Of a DNA stretch of 64,000 bases, positions 42,302-51,159 are shown in pieces; position 1 is the first letter of the stretch; each line of letters begins with the position of its first letter. Below the pieces are notes generated by a model. The model saw nothing but the letters and a program-made list of their open reading frames with translations. It made no database searches and had not been told where the DNA came from. The stretch comes from an uncultured Ruminococcus sp. Lineage in GTDB: Bacteria > Bacillota > Clostridia > Oscillospirales > Acutalibacteraceae. The stretch covers positions 1-64,000 of the forward strand of contig CACWOX010000005.1 in assembly GCA_902762615.1 (NCBI GenBank), read 5' to 3'. The position numbers were made by a program, and so were the translations under genes.

Positions 42302-43327
42302 ATGACACAGGAATTAATAAGTCTGCTGGCATCGGGAATGTCCTTCGGCATAACAGCCGCGCTGGGCAAAAAGGTAATACCGTGGCTTCACAAGCTGAAA
42401 TACGGTCAGACCATAAAGGAAATCGGTCCCAAGTGGCATGAAAAAAAGCAGGGAACTCCCACGATGGGCGGAATCATGTTTATTGCGGGCATCATTATTT
42501 CCATGCTTGTCTGCCTGCCTCTTTATTATTATCTGAGAAGCAGCGGTTCGATCGTATCCAATTACGAGGAGCCGAAAAGCTATTGGATCAGAATTATCGC
42601 CGGAATACTCATGGCATTGATGTTCGGTGCGGTCGGATTCCTCGACGACTACATCAAGGTTGTCAAGAAGCAGAACGACGGACTCACGCCGGGTCAGAAA
42701 ATGATCTTTATGACGCTCATAAGCGGTGCATTTCTCACCACTCTCGCCATGTGCGGAGACGCGACCGTCACCACCATACCGTTCTTTACCAACGATGTGG
42801 ACGTTGGCTTCTGGTTCTATCCCATTTCGCTGATCATGATAGTCGGCTTCGTAAACGCGGTCAATCTGACCGACGGAATAGACGGTCTTTGCTCGTCGGT
42901 CACATTTTTTGCGGCGATCGTGTTCATTGTGATTGCCGGAATGCACAATATGTTCGGCATGAGCATTTTCGCAGCCTCTGTGGCAGGCGGATGTCTTGGC
43001 TTTTTGGTGTGGAATTTCTTCCCTGCAAAGGTATTTATGGGTGACACAGGCTCGCTGTTTCTGGGAGGACTCTTCTGCGCGATGGCTTACGGCGTGAATA
43101 TGCCTATACTTGTTCCGCTTGTGGGCATAATATATTTGTGCGAGGCTGGCTCGGTCATGCTTCAGGTGGCTTACTTCAAGGCGACCCACGGCAAAAGAAT
43201 ATTCAAGATGAGCCCGATACACCACCACTTTGAGATGAGCGGCTGGAGCGAGGTCAAGATAGTGTGGGTCTTCAGCATAGTTACCCTTATCGCGGGAGTG
43301 GCTGCGGTTGCTCTTTCGATAGCTTAA
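42302..43327 (+). CDS. mraY: Phospho-N-acetylmuramoyl-pentapeptide transferase
   Basis: A 341-residue ten-helix membrane enzyme that forms lipid I from UDP-MurNAc-pentapeptide and undecaprenyl phosphate. KKQGTPTMGGIMF is the cytoplasmic signature, FLDDYIKV the Mg-binding aspartate pair, NAVNLTDGIDGL the Asn/Asp site, and MSPIHHHFE the C-terminal conserved histidines. All catalytic residues are present. The following 176 bp before ftsW holds no murD. Confidence 0.96.
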   Translation: MTQELISLLASGMSFGITAALGKKVIPWLHKLKYGQTIKEIGPKWHEKKQGTPTMGGIMFIAGIIISMLVCLPLYYYLRSSGSIVSNYEEPKSYWIRIIAGILMALMFGAVGFLDDYIKVVKKQNDGLTPGQKMIFMTLISGAFLTTLAMCGDATVTTIPFFTNDVDVGFWFYPISLIMIVGFVNAVNLTDGIDGLCSSVTFFAAIVFIVIAGMHNMFGMSIFAASVAGGCLGFLVWNFFPAKVFMGDTGSLFLGGLFCAMAYGVNMPILVPLVGIIYLCEAGSVMLQVAYFKATHGKRIFKMSPIHHHFEMSGWSEVKIVWVFSIVTLIAGVAAVALSIA

Positions 43328-43341
43328 TGTAAAAGGTCTGC

Positions 43342-43398
43342 GCGTGCGTTTTCCGGAGGAACTGTCGCCTGCGGAATGCGCACGCTGAGCGGAAACGC
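43342..43398 (+). other. Alternative hairpins between mraY and ftsW
   Basis: The strand at 43342-43355 can pair with 43372-43385 (GCGTGCG/CGCACGC plus TTCCG/CGGAA), or its 3' half can pair with GCGGAAACGC just downstream. The two structures exclude each other. No T-run, so not a simple terminator. Confidence 0.45.
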
Positions 43399-43503
43399 CT
43401 TCCCGCAGCGTCGGGGAGGATTTTTGCGACTTTAGAGACTTTTGGTGCGATATTTATATAAAAGCGAACTTGATTTGCTGTTTTTGAGAAAGGAGAGAAC
43501 GAT

Positions 43504-44868
43504 ATGGGGGAAAAAACATTCCGTGACAAATTCAATGCGTTTCTTACCAAGGTACTTGATAAGCTGGGGTTTGATACGCATTTCAGCAGCGAAAAAAGGG
43601 AAAAAGTCCCCGTTAAGCAGCTGCCTGCACGTGCATGGGAGGGAGTAAAAAACGCGGCGTACGACTCCAAAAGCGTTTTTTTTAACAAGACACTGGCATT
43701 CGACAAACCTCTGTTTGTCATTGTCATTGTTCTGGTTGTGGTCGGTCTGGTTATGATGTCGTCCGCAAGCTATGCCTATTCATACGTTCATTACGACAAC
43801 AGCATGCATATCATTAACAAACAGGTAGTTGCATCTATTGCCGGTATTGTGGCAATGCTGCTGATCTCGACCGTTCACCCGAGCTTCTTCAGGGGAAAGT
43901 GGTCGTATGTGCTTTGGGGATTATCGCTTATCCTGCTCGTTGTTGCAAGGCTCATGCCGGAAAAAAACGGCGTTCATCGCTGGATTGAACTTGGTCCCCT
44001 GTCCTTTCAGCCCTCTGAGATCGCCAAATTTACCGCCATTCTGGTTTGCGCTACCTATATTTCTTATCACTACAAGGAAATGAACGTGACCACTTACAAA
44101 AATCACGCGGCAAAGCAAAAAGCTGCCAAAAGCAAAAGATCCAAGTATTTTTACGGACTCGGCAGAAATTTTCAGACTGCCGTGTGGCCGTTTATCTGGA
44201 GAATCGGTCCGATACTGGGATTACTGCTTATCGAGCCGCATCTTTCCTGCACCATTATCGTAATGCTTATCGTTGGTACCCAGATGCTTCTTGCAGGGAC
44301 TCGCAAAGAATATTTTTTATCTCTGCTTGCACTTGCCGCCATTGCGCTGTATCTGATTGTCTTTCTTGGCGTTGTCTCTTACGGCAGAACGAGATTTGAG
44401 ACATGGCTCGATCCGTTTGCTGACGCCAAGGGCAACGGATGGCAAAACGTGCAGTCGCTGTATGCCATCAGCTCGGGCGGAATATTCGGCGCAGGCTACG
44501 GTAATTCCAGACAGAAATATATGTATATCGCCGAGCCGCAGAACGACTTCATCTTCTCGGTTATATGCGAAGAAGTCGGTCTGGTGGGAGCAATCGTTAT
44601 TATACTGATATTTGTCGCCTTTGTCTGGAGAGGATTTTCTCTGAGCGTGGCAAATCCCAACCGTTTTCAGAAATTCGTCGGCATAGGCATCACCTCACAG
44701 ATAGGATATCAGATGATGCTGAATGTCGCCGTTGTCACCAATATGGTGCCGAATACCGGCATAAGCCTGCCGTTTTTCAGCTCCGGCGGAACCTCGATAC
44801 TCATGCTGCTGGCTGAGATAGGCGTACTGCTGGCGATTTCAAGGGAATCACCCAATAAGATAATGTGA
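43504..44868 (+). CDS. ftsW: Peptidoglycan glycosyltransferase FtsW (SEDS family)
   Basis: A 454-residue SEDS polymerase with about ten helices that polymerises lipid II in the septum together with the class B PBP. Signatures are HRWIELGPLSFQPSEIAKF, the loop ending GNGWQNVQSLYAI and ISSGGIFGAGYG, and GISLPFFSSGGTS. Unusual parts are a 68-residue charged N-terminus before the first helix and a basic loop of about 40 residues (around 190-230, rich in K, A and S). RBS GAAAGGAGAG is just upstream of ATG 43504. RodA or SpoVE are alternative orthologues; position supports FtsW. Confidence 0.92.
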   Translation: MGEKTFRDKFNAFLTKVLDKLGFDTHFSSEKREKVPVKQLPARAWEGVKNAAYDSKSVFFNKTLAFDKPLFVIVIVLVVVGLVMMSSASYAYSYVHYDNSMHIINKQVVASIAGIVAMLLISTVHPSFFRGKWSYVLWGLSLILLVVARLMPEKNGVHRWIELGPLSFQPSEIAKFTAILVCATYISYHYKEMNVTTYKNHAAKQKAAKSKRSKYFYGLGRNFQTAVWPFIWRIGPILGLLLIEPHLSCTIIVMLIVGTQMLLAGTRKEYFLSLLALAAIALYLIVFLGVVSYGRTRFETWLDPFADAKGNGWQNVQSLYAISSGGIFGAGYGNSRQKYMYIAEPQNDFIFSVICEEVGLVGAIVIILIFVAFVWRGFSLSVANPNRFQKFVGIGITSQIGYQMMLNVAVVTNMVPNTGISLPFFSSGGTSILMLLAEIGVLLAISRESPNKIM

Positions 44869-44883
44869 AAAGGAGCAGATGAT

Positions 44884-46014
44884 ATGAAGGTATTGATGTC
44901 AGGAGGCGGCACGGCAGGACACATCAATCCCGCGCTTGCCATAGCCGATACCATCAAGAAGAATATTCCCCAAGCCGACATTCTGTTTGTCGGCACTCCT
45001 GCCGGCATGGAGTCAAAGCTCGTGCCGCAGGCTGGCTTTGCATATACATCCATGTCGGTTTCGGGCTTTCAGCGCAAGCTGACACTTGAAAATGTCAGGC
45101 GGAATTTGGAGGCGGCAGGTCATCTTGTCCTTTCGGGAGTGCGTGCCGCAAAGATAATAAGAGATTTTAAACCCGACATCGCCATAGGTACAGGCGGCTA
45201 CGTATGCGGTCCTGTTCTTCGCAAGGCGGCTCAGATGGGCGTTCCGGTGCTGGTGCACGAGGCGAATGCGTTTCCCGGAGTGACCGTGAAGATGCTTGCG
45301 CACTACTGCGATTGCGTGATGCTGGCGGTGGAAGATGCCAAGGCGCGTATTTCAGCCGACACCGAATTTGTCGTGACAGGCAATCCCGTTCGGTCTGAGG
45401 TCCTTGAGTACGACAAGGCACGGGCACGCAGAGAACTGAAGGTGGACGACCGTCCATTGATAGTCTCTTTTGGCGGTTCGCTCGGAGCCAGAACCATTAA
45501 TGAATCCATGCTCGATCTGCTTGTTCGCAGCGCCAAGGACGGCAGGTATCAGCATATTCACGGCTACGGCAAATATGGCAGCTTCGTGCTCGACGAGCTT
45601 AAAGCGAAAGGCGTGGATCCCGACAGCTGCCCGAATCTCGATGTGCGCGAATACATAAGCGATATGCCGAGGGTTATGGCGGCTGCCGATCTGGTGATCT
45701 GCCGCTCGGGAGCTATGGCGCTTACCGAGATACAGGCGCTTGGCAAGGCGGCGATACTTATTCCTTCGCCGAATGTAGCAGAGAATCATCAGTACTACAA
45801 CGCAATGGCGATGGTCGATCGCGGTGCAGCCGAGATCATCGTAGAGAAGGATATCACCCCCGAGCTGCTGACCGAAAAGGCGGATAAGCTGGCAGGCAAC
45901 AGAGCCAAGTTGGATGAAATGTCAGCGAACGCACGCAAAATGGCAATACTCGATTCCAGAGAACGTATATTCGAGGTAGTGTGCAATACACTGAAAAAAC
46001 ACGGAAAGATGTAA
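44884..46014 (+). CDS. murG: UDP-GlcNAc:lipid I N-acetylglucosaminyltransferase
   Basis: A 376-residue GT28 enzyme that adds GlcNAc to lipid I to form lipid II on the inner membrane face. SGGGTAGHINPALAIA is the N-terminal glycine-rich membrane-side loop; GTGGYVCGPVL and VHEANAFPG are family motifs; FGGSLGARTIN and CRSGAMALTEI lie in the UDP-GlcNAc-binding half. RBS AAAGGAG precedes ATG 44884. It is 15 bp after ftsW. Confidence 0.96.
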   Translation: MKVLMSGGGTAGHINPALAIADTIKKNIPQADILFVGTPAGMESKLVPQAGFAYTSMSVSGFQRKLTLENVRRNLEAAGHLVLSGVRAAKIIRDFKPDIAIGTGGYVCGPVLRKAAQMGVPVLVHEANAFPGVTVKMLAHYCDCVMLAVEDAKARISADTEFVVTGNPVRSEVLEYDKARARRELKVDDRPLIVSFGGSLGARTINESMLDLLVRSAKDGRYQHIHGYGKYGSFVLDELKAKGVDPDSCPNLDVREYISDMPRVMAAADLVICRSGAMALTEIQALGKAAILIPSPNVAENHQYYNAMAMVDRGAAEIIVEKDITPELLTEKADKLAGNRAKLDEMSANARKMAILDSRERIFEVVCNTLKKHGKM

Positions 46015-46036
46015 AAAGAGTAAGGAGTTGTAACGA

Positions 46037-47671
46037 TTGGGCAGTAAAAAGAAAAAGGGCAGTAAGGTGAACATGGACAGCAACGCCGGAGCTGTCCAAC
46101 CGGCACAGCCCGATATGTCAAAATACGCGAATGCCTACAGCAACAAATCCAAGATTAACTACGCTGAACTGAAGCTGGTGCGTTCCGACCAGCCAAAGAC
46201 GACGGAGAAATCCGACAGTACAAAGGGAAAAAAGAAGCCCAGCCGGTTGAAATCCAAGCCGGGCAAGACAGCAAAAAAAGTCGAAGTCCCGAAAGGCAAA
46301 AATAAGAAAAAACAGAACAAACCTGCCGCCAAGCATCCCGACAAAGCCGCAAAAGACCGGAAGAACGAGACAAAGGTCAAGTCTTCTGAAACATCACGGG
46401 TCGGAATTACGGCTGAGGAGAGATACAGCAACGCCTTAGGCAAGGAAGATCATTACAGCTCGGCAGTCGAGAAGTATTACCTGAAATATCCCGACGCCAA
46501 GAGAAAAAAGAAGACCGCGTCGACCCGACGTAACGCCGAGGTCCCAAAGAAAAAAAAGAAACATTCCTCACGCGCGGGGGAAACCGGACCGAGCAAGCGT
46601 TCCATGGCGGAGATAGCCGTTATGAACAAAAGCTCCTCCTCAGTCAAGGAGCATGCCAGAGCCGCAAGAAACGCGAAGGCACGCGGCGTTGTTTCACCCA
46701 AGGTCGCAAACCGCAGCTTTTACCGACCCAAAAAGAAACGTTCCGGCGCTCTTAATGTGCTTATGGTGACGCTGCTGCTTGTATTCCTTGCTTCGGTGGG
46801 CGTGACGGTATTCTTCAATGTAAGACAGATCAATGTCGCGGGCGACAGCCCATACAGTGTGGCTCAGATCAAGAACGTGTGCGGCATCACAAAGGGCAGA
46901 AACATACTCTTTATCAATACCGACGATCTGGAAAAAAAAGTTGAACGGGAGCTTCCGTACATAGCGGAGTGCAGTATCGACCGCAGACTTCCGTCGACGG
47001 TCACGATAAATGTCAAAAAGGCTGACGTGCTCGGTGTGGCACAGGCTGCCGCGGGACAGTGGACGGTGCTCAGCACGGACGGCAAGATATTGGAGACCGC
47101 GACAAATCTCACTACCGTCAGCGCCGACGATGTGGTGGGTACCCCGACATATACCCCGGAATACGGCAGTGCTGCGGAACTTGCTGAATCCAGAAAGCTT
47201 CCTGTGCTTGCCGGGCTTGCCGTGAAGGACAATGTTACCGACGGATTTATCACGGATCATACGGTTTTGGGACATATCAACCGTTTTGTCAATATCAAGA
47301 ATGCCTTTGAAAGGGTTAAAATGAAGCTCACATCCATAAGCTACGGAGAAAGAGGCTATGAAGCGGAATATGATAAGCGCATAGTCGTCATTTTCGGAAA
47401 GGAAACAGACGAAAAGACCGTCGTTCACCGTATGGAAGAACTGCATGCGCTTATCTTTGACAATGGCTACATTGCCGAGAATGACATGGGCGAGGTCAGG
47501 TTCAACAAAAAACGCGTTTATTTCAGGCATGCGTATGAAGTGTCCGAGGAAGAACTTGAGAAGATTCGTGAGGAGAGACGCAAGACAAACCGCGACAGAC
47601 TCTACAGCATGGCGGAGTTTTTCATGAACACAGGTTTTGATTGGTATGAGGGCAGATTAGAGACGGAATAA
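46037..47671 (+). CDS. ftsQ: Cell division protein FtsQ/DivIB with a long basic N-terminal extension
   Basis: A 544-residue bitopic protein. Residues 1 to about 236 are cytoplasmic, extremely rich in Lys, Arg, Ser and Ala, and look disordered. One TM helix follows at about 238-262, then the POTRA domain (VRQINVAGDSPYS, GRNILFINTDDL, PYIAECSIDRRLPST) and the beta domain, ending in a charged C-terminal helix. Typical FtsQ/DivIB is 250-290 residues, so the extension doubles the size. It acts with FtsL and DivIC as divisome scaffold. The start is TTG 46037 with AAGGAG upstream. Identification rests on POTRA and position before ftsZ. Confidence 0.88.
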   Translation: MGSKKKKGSKVNMDSNAGAVQPAQPDMSKYANAYSNKSKINYAELKLVRSDQPKTTEKSDSTKGKKKPSRLKSKPGKTAKKVEVPKGKNKKKQNKPAAKHPDKAAKDRKNETKVKSSETSRVGITAEERYSNALGKEDHYSSAVEKYYLKYPDAKRKKKTASTRRNAEVPKKKKKHSSRAGETGPSKRSMAEIAVMNKSSSSVKEHARAARNAKARGVVSPKVANRSFYRPKKKRSGALNVLMVTLLLVFLASVGVTVFFNVRQINVAGDSPYSVAQIKNVCGITKGRNILFINTDDLEKKVERELPYIAECSIDRRLPSTVTINVKKADVLGVAQAAAGQWTVLSTDGKILETATNLTTVSADDVVGTPTYTPEYGSAAELAESRKLPVLAGLAVKDNVTDGFITDHTVLGHINRFVNIKNAFERVKMKLTSISYGERGYEAEYDKRIVVIFGKETDEKTVVHRMEELHALIFDNGYIAENDMGEVRFNKKRVYFRHAYEVSEEELEKIREERRKTNRDRLYSMAEFFMNTGFDWYEGRLETE

Positions 47672-47948
47672 TGTCAAAATAACGGCGTTTTGCGGTGTTT
47701 GCTTGATGATTGCTACAAAGATAAATTTGATTTTACGGGCTGCTTTTGTCAGTTTGTATATTTTTCCGCTCAAAGTGGGATAAAAAATTTATCACCGGAC
47801 GTCGATTTTTATAAAAAAAATATTGAAATTTTGTTTGAGATAAGGTATATTATTATTTAGACACAAGTTAAAAATGAAGGAATGTGAGCGGAGGGGACAT
47901 ATTTCGTCCGTTTTTGCTCGTAAAATCCTAAAGCAGGAGGAAAATAAA
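47672..47948. other. ftsQ-ftsZ intergenic region
   Basis: A 277 bp AT-rich interval with one promoter (47823-47851). A single GTGGGA motif at 47775-47780 resembles half of an MraZ box. No terminator with T-run was seen after ftsQ, so both read-through and separate initiation are possible for ftsZ. Confidence 0.6.
47823..47851 (+). promoter_or_regulatory. ftsZ: Promoter of ftsZ
   Basis: TTGAAA (47823-47828) and TATATT (47846-47851) with a 17 bp spacer; transcription starts near 47858 with a 90 nt leader. Gives ftsZ its own expression. Confidence 0.7.
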
Positions 47949-49076
47949 ATGGCTTTTGAATTTGATCAGGACTTTGAGAACAACGTTGTCCAGATAAAAG
48001 TTATCGGTGCTGGCGGCGGCGGCGGAAACGCTGTCAACCGCATGATCCAGATGGGCGTCAACAGCGTTGAGTTTATCTCTATCAATACAGATGTACAAGC
48101 TCTTCATCGTTCGCAGGCTACCCACAAGATCCAGATCGGTGAGAAGATCACCAAGGGCAAGGGTGCAGGCGCAGACCCCGCAAGAGGACAGCGTGCAGCT
48201 GAGGAGAGCAAAGAGGATATCGAGGCAGCACTCAGAGGCACCGACATGGTATTCATCACCGCTGGTATGGGCGGCGGCACAGGTACAGGTGCGGCTCCCG
48301 TCATCGCAGAGATTGCCAAGGAAATGGGCATTCTTACAGTCGGTATCGTCACCAAGCCTTTCGCCTTTGAAGGCAGAAAGCGCATGGAGCAGGCTGAGGC
48401 AGGCATTGCCGCTCTCCGCGAGCATGTCGACTCCCTCGTTGTTATCCCCAACGAAAGACTCAAGCTGGTTTCCGATCAGAAGATCACACTTGCCAATGCA
48501 TTCACCATTGCCGATGACGTTCTCCGTCAGGGCGTGCAGAGCATTTCCGACCTGATCAACAGCCCCGGTCTTGTCAACCTCGACTTTGCTGACGTCACCG
48601 CTGTTATGAAGGACGCCGGATATGCACACATGGGCGTAGGCTCCGCACAGGGCAAGGAGAAGGCTTCCATGGCAGCCCATGCCGCTATTTCCAGCCCGCT
48701 GCTCGAGACTTCCATCAACGGCGCAAGAGGCGTTATCATTAACATCACTTCTTCCAACGACATCAACCTCGAAGAGGTCGACGTTGCTTCCACCATGATC
48801 ACCAAGGCGGCACATCCCGATGCCACTATCATCTGGGGTGCGGCGTTCGATGAAAACATGGACGACGAGATGAGAGTCACCGTTATCGCGACAGGCTTCT
48901 CGCTTGACCCCGAGAAGAAGGAGCAGTCCAATACCGCTACCCAGAAGCAGCCGGTCAGAAAGACAGCGCAGGGCGGCACCACCAATCCCAAGGCCCCTGC
49001 CGGCACAGGCTCCAACATCAACGAGAAGAATGACGAGGATTACTTCGACATTATGACCATCTTCGGCAAGAGATAA
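47949..49076 (+). CDS. ftsZ: Cell division GTPase FtsZ
   Basis: A 375-residue tubulin-like GTPase that forms the Z-ring at midcell. [15 protein letters not shown] and the tubulin signature [12 protein letters not shown] bind GTP. The T7 loop is [15 protein letters not shown]. After the globular part (about 320 residues) comes a Pro/Thr/Gln-rich linker and the C-terminal peptide [13 protein letters not shown], the site that binds FtsA/SepF-like anchors. RBS CAGGAGG is 10 bp before ATG 47949; an ATG at 47874 would add 25 unrelated residues. ftsA is not adjacent, so SepF or a distant anchor is expected. Confidence 0.97.
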   Translation: MAFEFDQDFENNVVQIKVIGAGGGGGNAVNRMIQMGVNSVEFISINTDVQALHRSQATHKIQIGEKITKGKGAGADPARGQRAAEESKEDIEAALRGTDMVFITAGMGGGTGTGAAPVIAEIAKEMGILTVGIVTKPFAFEGRKRMEQAEAGIAALREHVDSLVVIPNERLKLVSDQKITLANAFTIADDVLRQGVQSISDLINSPGLVNLDFADVTAVMKDAGYAHMGVGSAQGKEKASMAAHAAISSPLLETSINGARGVIINITSSNDINLEEVDVASTMITKAAHPDATIIWGAAFDENMDDEMRVTVIATGFSLDPEKKEQSNTATQKQPVRKTAQGGTTNPKAPAGTGSNINEKNDEDYFDIMTIFGKR

Positions 49077-49107
49077 TTCTATCATTCTCCGTACACAATT
49101 GATTTTT

Positions 49108-49152
49108 CACACCGACGCGGATTACATAAATTTGCGTCGGTGTTTTTTGTTT
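49108..49152 (+). terminator. Rho-independent terminator of ftsZ
   Basis: A perfect 10 bp stem (49109-49118 with 49134-49143) followed by a long T-run. It ends the dcw cluster. Confidence 0.92.
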
Positions 49153-49238
49153 TTGCCGTCACAAATCGGGGTGCTGCATCGAATATAATAACGAGCAGAC
49201 AAAACGGAGCTTCGCAATCTGCTGAAAAAAGTGTGGTG

Positions 49239-49802
49239 ATGTATTTGACGGATGAAGAATTGATAGCGGAGATAAAAAGAAACCCGTCATCGGGAATGAG
49301 ATTGGTCATAGATACTTATTCTCCGGTGGTTTTCGGGGCGGTGAACAGCCGACTCAACGGCGTATGTTCCTATGACGAGATTGAGGCGTGCGTCAGTCTG
49401 GTTTTTACAGAATTCTATTTCAATATGAAGAAATTCGACTGTCGCAGGTGCAGCATAAAGACCTACCTTTGTTCGCTTGCGAGAAACAAGGCAATAGAGG
49501 AATATCGCAGAGCGACAAGGCATAGTCTTCGTGTGCATCAGGAGGACGATCTTCTGCTTGAATTGCCGGACAGCTTCGATATGGAGAGCCTTACCGAACG
49601 CCGCATAAGCGAAAAGCAGCTGCTTCGGGCAGTGGATTCGCTTGGCAATCCCGACAGCCGCATTATCATCCGCAGATATTTTTACTCACAGCCCTCCAAG
49701 CAGATTGCCCGTGAGATGGGTATGACCGACGCGGCGGTGCGCAAGCGCATTTCCCGTTCCCTTGCCCGACTGAGGGTTTTGCTCGAGGACGATAATGACT
49801 GA
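49239..49802 (+). CDS. RNA polymerase sigma factor, sigma-70/ECF-like
   Basis: A 187-residue sigma factor with region 2 (around residues 20-90; KTYLCSLARNKAIEEYRR is the DNA-melting part) and region 4 (about 125-185; PSKQIAREMGMTDAAVRKRISRSL, a helix-turn-helix). Two-domain architecture indicates the ECF type. Start chosen at ATG 49239 following GTGGTG; a longer version from 49140 would overlap the ftsZ terminator. The next gene 27 bp away encodes a membrane protein with a DUF4179-like fold, the usual anti-sigma partner. Confidence 0.85.
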   Translation: MYLTDEELIAEIKRNPSSGMRLVIDTYSPVVFGAVNSRLNGVCSYDEIEACVSLVFTEFYFNMKKFDCRRCSIKTYLCSLARNKAIEEYRRATRHSLRVHQEDDLLLELPDSFDMESLTERRISEKQLLRAVDSLGNPDSRIIIRRYFYSQPSKQIAREMGMTDAAVRKRISRSLARLRVLLEDDND

Positions 49803-49829
49803 TATATTGAAAGGGTGAATCATTAAAAA

Positions 49830-50927
49830 ATGAAGAAATATATTACCGACGTATTCAACGATCTTTCGGATAGCACCGAAAAGACCTTCTGTGGCTATAC
49901 GATTCGCGAGAATATGGACGAGCTTGCACGTGAGAGAGTCTATCAGAATGTTATGAGCAGCATAAACGCGCGTGAAAACAGATATGCCGAAATTGCGTAC
50001 AGACCTAAGATGAAAAAGATTGCCGTTGCGGCGGCAGCCTGCATGATCGTTGCCTCAATGGGCGCTGTAGGAGTCGGCGCTTCCAAGCTCTACAAGGGCT
50101 TTGCCGATTATAATCCTTCCTACACCGAGGCACAGAAGCAGGAGATTGAAAAGGCGAGCTATGTGGTGGGAAAGACTATGAGCGGCGAAGGCGTGAGTAT
50201 TACCGCAACCGAGGCTATGTACGATGGCGAAAAGCTCTTCCTGATGATAGATACCGTCATAGATCCCGATAAGATTTCAGTCGAAAGCGACAAACTGTTC
50301 GGCAGTTCAATGGAACTGCACATGACAGGTGATCCGAGTGATACGCAGGGCTTCTCGGCACAGTATCACAAGGTTCTGGAGCGCAATGGCAATACCTGCA
50401 CCCAGCTTGTAGTGTTTGACGCGGGAGATTTGTCAGAAGGCAGCCAAGCAGCACTTTCGGCAAGAGGTCTGAGCGTAAAGGGCGAAGCCGACAGCGAGGT
50501 TGTCTGGGCGGTGGACCCTGACACGAAGATCGGCAATGGCTTCACTTTTGAGTATAAGAAGGGGAATTTTGCACAGACATTCGCTGCGCAAAGCGGAGTC
50601 AAGCATCTGGGACTGAACGCCAAAGTGGACAACGGTTATATCGCTCCGTGGTATGCCCAGTTTGACGTTAGGGTTGAATCGGACGATTCCAAGATACTTG
50701 ATGCAATTGCTGACGAGAAGAACTGCCCAACCTTCAAGGTGGTAATGAAGGACGGCACTTCCATCAGTGGCGTAGGCGGCTGGAACGGAGGCTCCGGCGG
50801 CGGAACCGATGACGGCGGCTACGCAGCATATTTCAACTTCCGCTGCTCCTTCAAGGAATATGTCGAGGTTTCGGAAATCGACCATGTAGAGGTTAACGGC
50901 TGCAAAGTTGCGCTGAATAATGCGTGA
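49830..50927 (+). CDS. DUF4179-type membrane protein, probable anti-sigma factor
   Basis: A 365-residue protein with a cytoplasmic N-terminus of about 60 residues, one TM helix (about 64-86), then an extracytoplasmic domain of 280 residues. The part starting EGVSITATEAMYDGEKLFLMI and the C-terminal beta-rich stretch match the DUF4179/DUF5643 pattern found in Firmicute anti-sigma factors. The N-terminus would bind the sigma factor encoded upstream. The stimulus is unknown. A short Gly-rich loop occurs near residue 315. A terminator follows 90 bp downstream. Confidence 0.75.
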   Translation: MKKYITDVFNDLSDSTEKTFCGYTIRENMDELARERVYQNVMSSINARENRYAEIAYRPKMKKIAVAAAACMIVASMGAVGVGASKLYKGFADYNPSYTEAQKQEIEKASYVVGKTMSGEGVSITATEAMYDGEKLFLMIDTVIDPDKISVESDKLFGSSMELHMTGDPSDTQGFSAQYHKVLERNGNTCTQLVVFDAGDLSEGSQAALSARGLSVKGEADSEVVWAVDPDTKIGNGFTFEYKKGNFAQTFAAQSGVKHLGLNAKVDNGYIAPWYAQFDVRVESDDSKILDAIADEKNCPTFKVVMKDGTSISGVGGWNGGSGGGTDDGGYAAYFNFRCSFKEYVEVSEIDHVEVNGCKVALNNA

Positions 50928-51017
50928 TTCCCGGTATTCCGACAGAAAGTTGATTCCGGCATAATTTATCATTTCCAAAAATAATAAAAGCAACCTTAAC
51001 CACATTCTGTTGATAAA

Positions 51018-51068
51018 GCACGGCGGTAGGAGAAAGCATTTGATTCTCTTGCCGCCGTGCGATTTTTT
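51018..51068 (+). terminator. Rho-independent terminator
   Basis: Stem GCACGGCGG (51018-51026) with CCGCCGTGC (51052-51060), extended inward, followed by seven Ts. Confidence 0.92.
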
Positions 51069-51159
51069 TGATGAACCCGGTTTATTTTTTTCGGACGGTG
51101 TGTTATAATTGATGTGCAATTGTGTATATTATTACAAATGAACGGGGTTGTATTAAAAA

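Noticed and set aside
47928-49085. 385-codon minus-strand frame opposite ftsZ
   Set aside because: Antisense shadow of a highly expressed gene with strong codon bias; no RBS or known motif.
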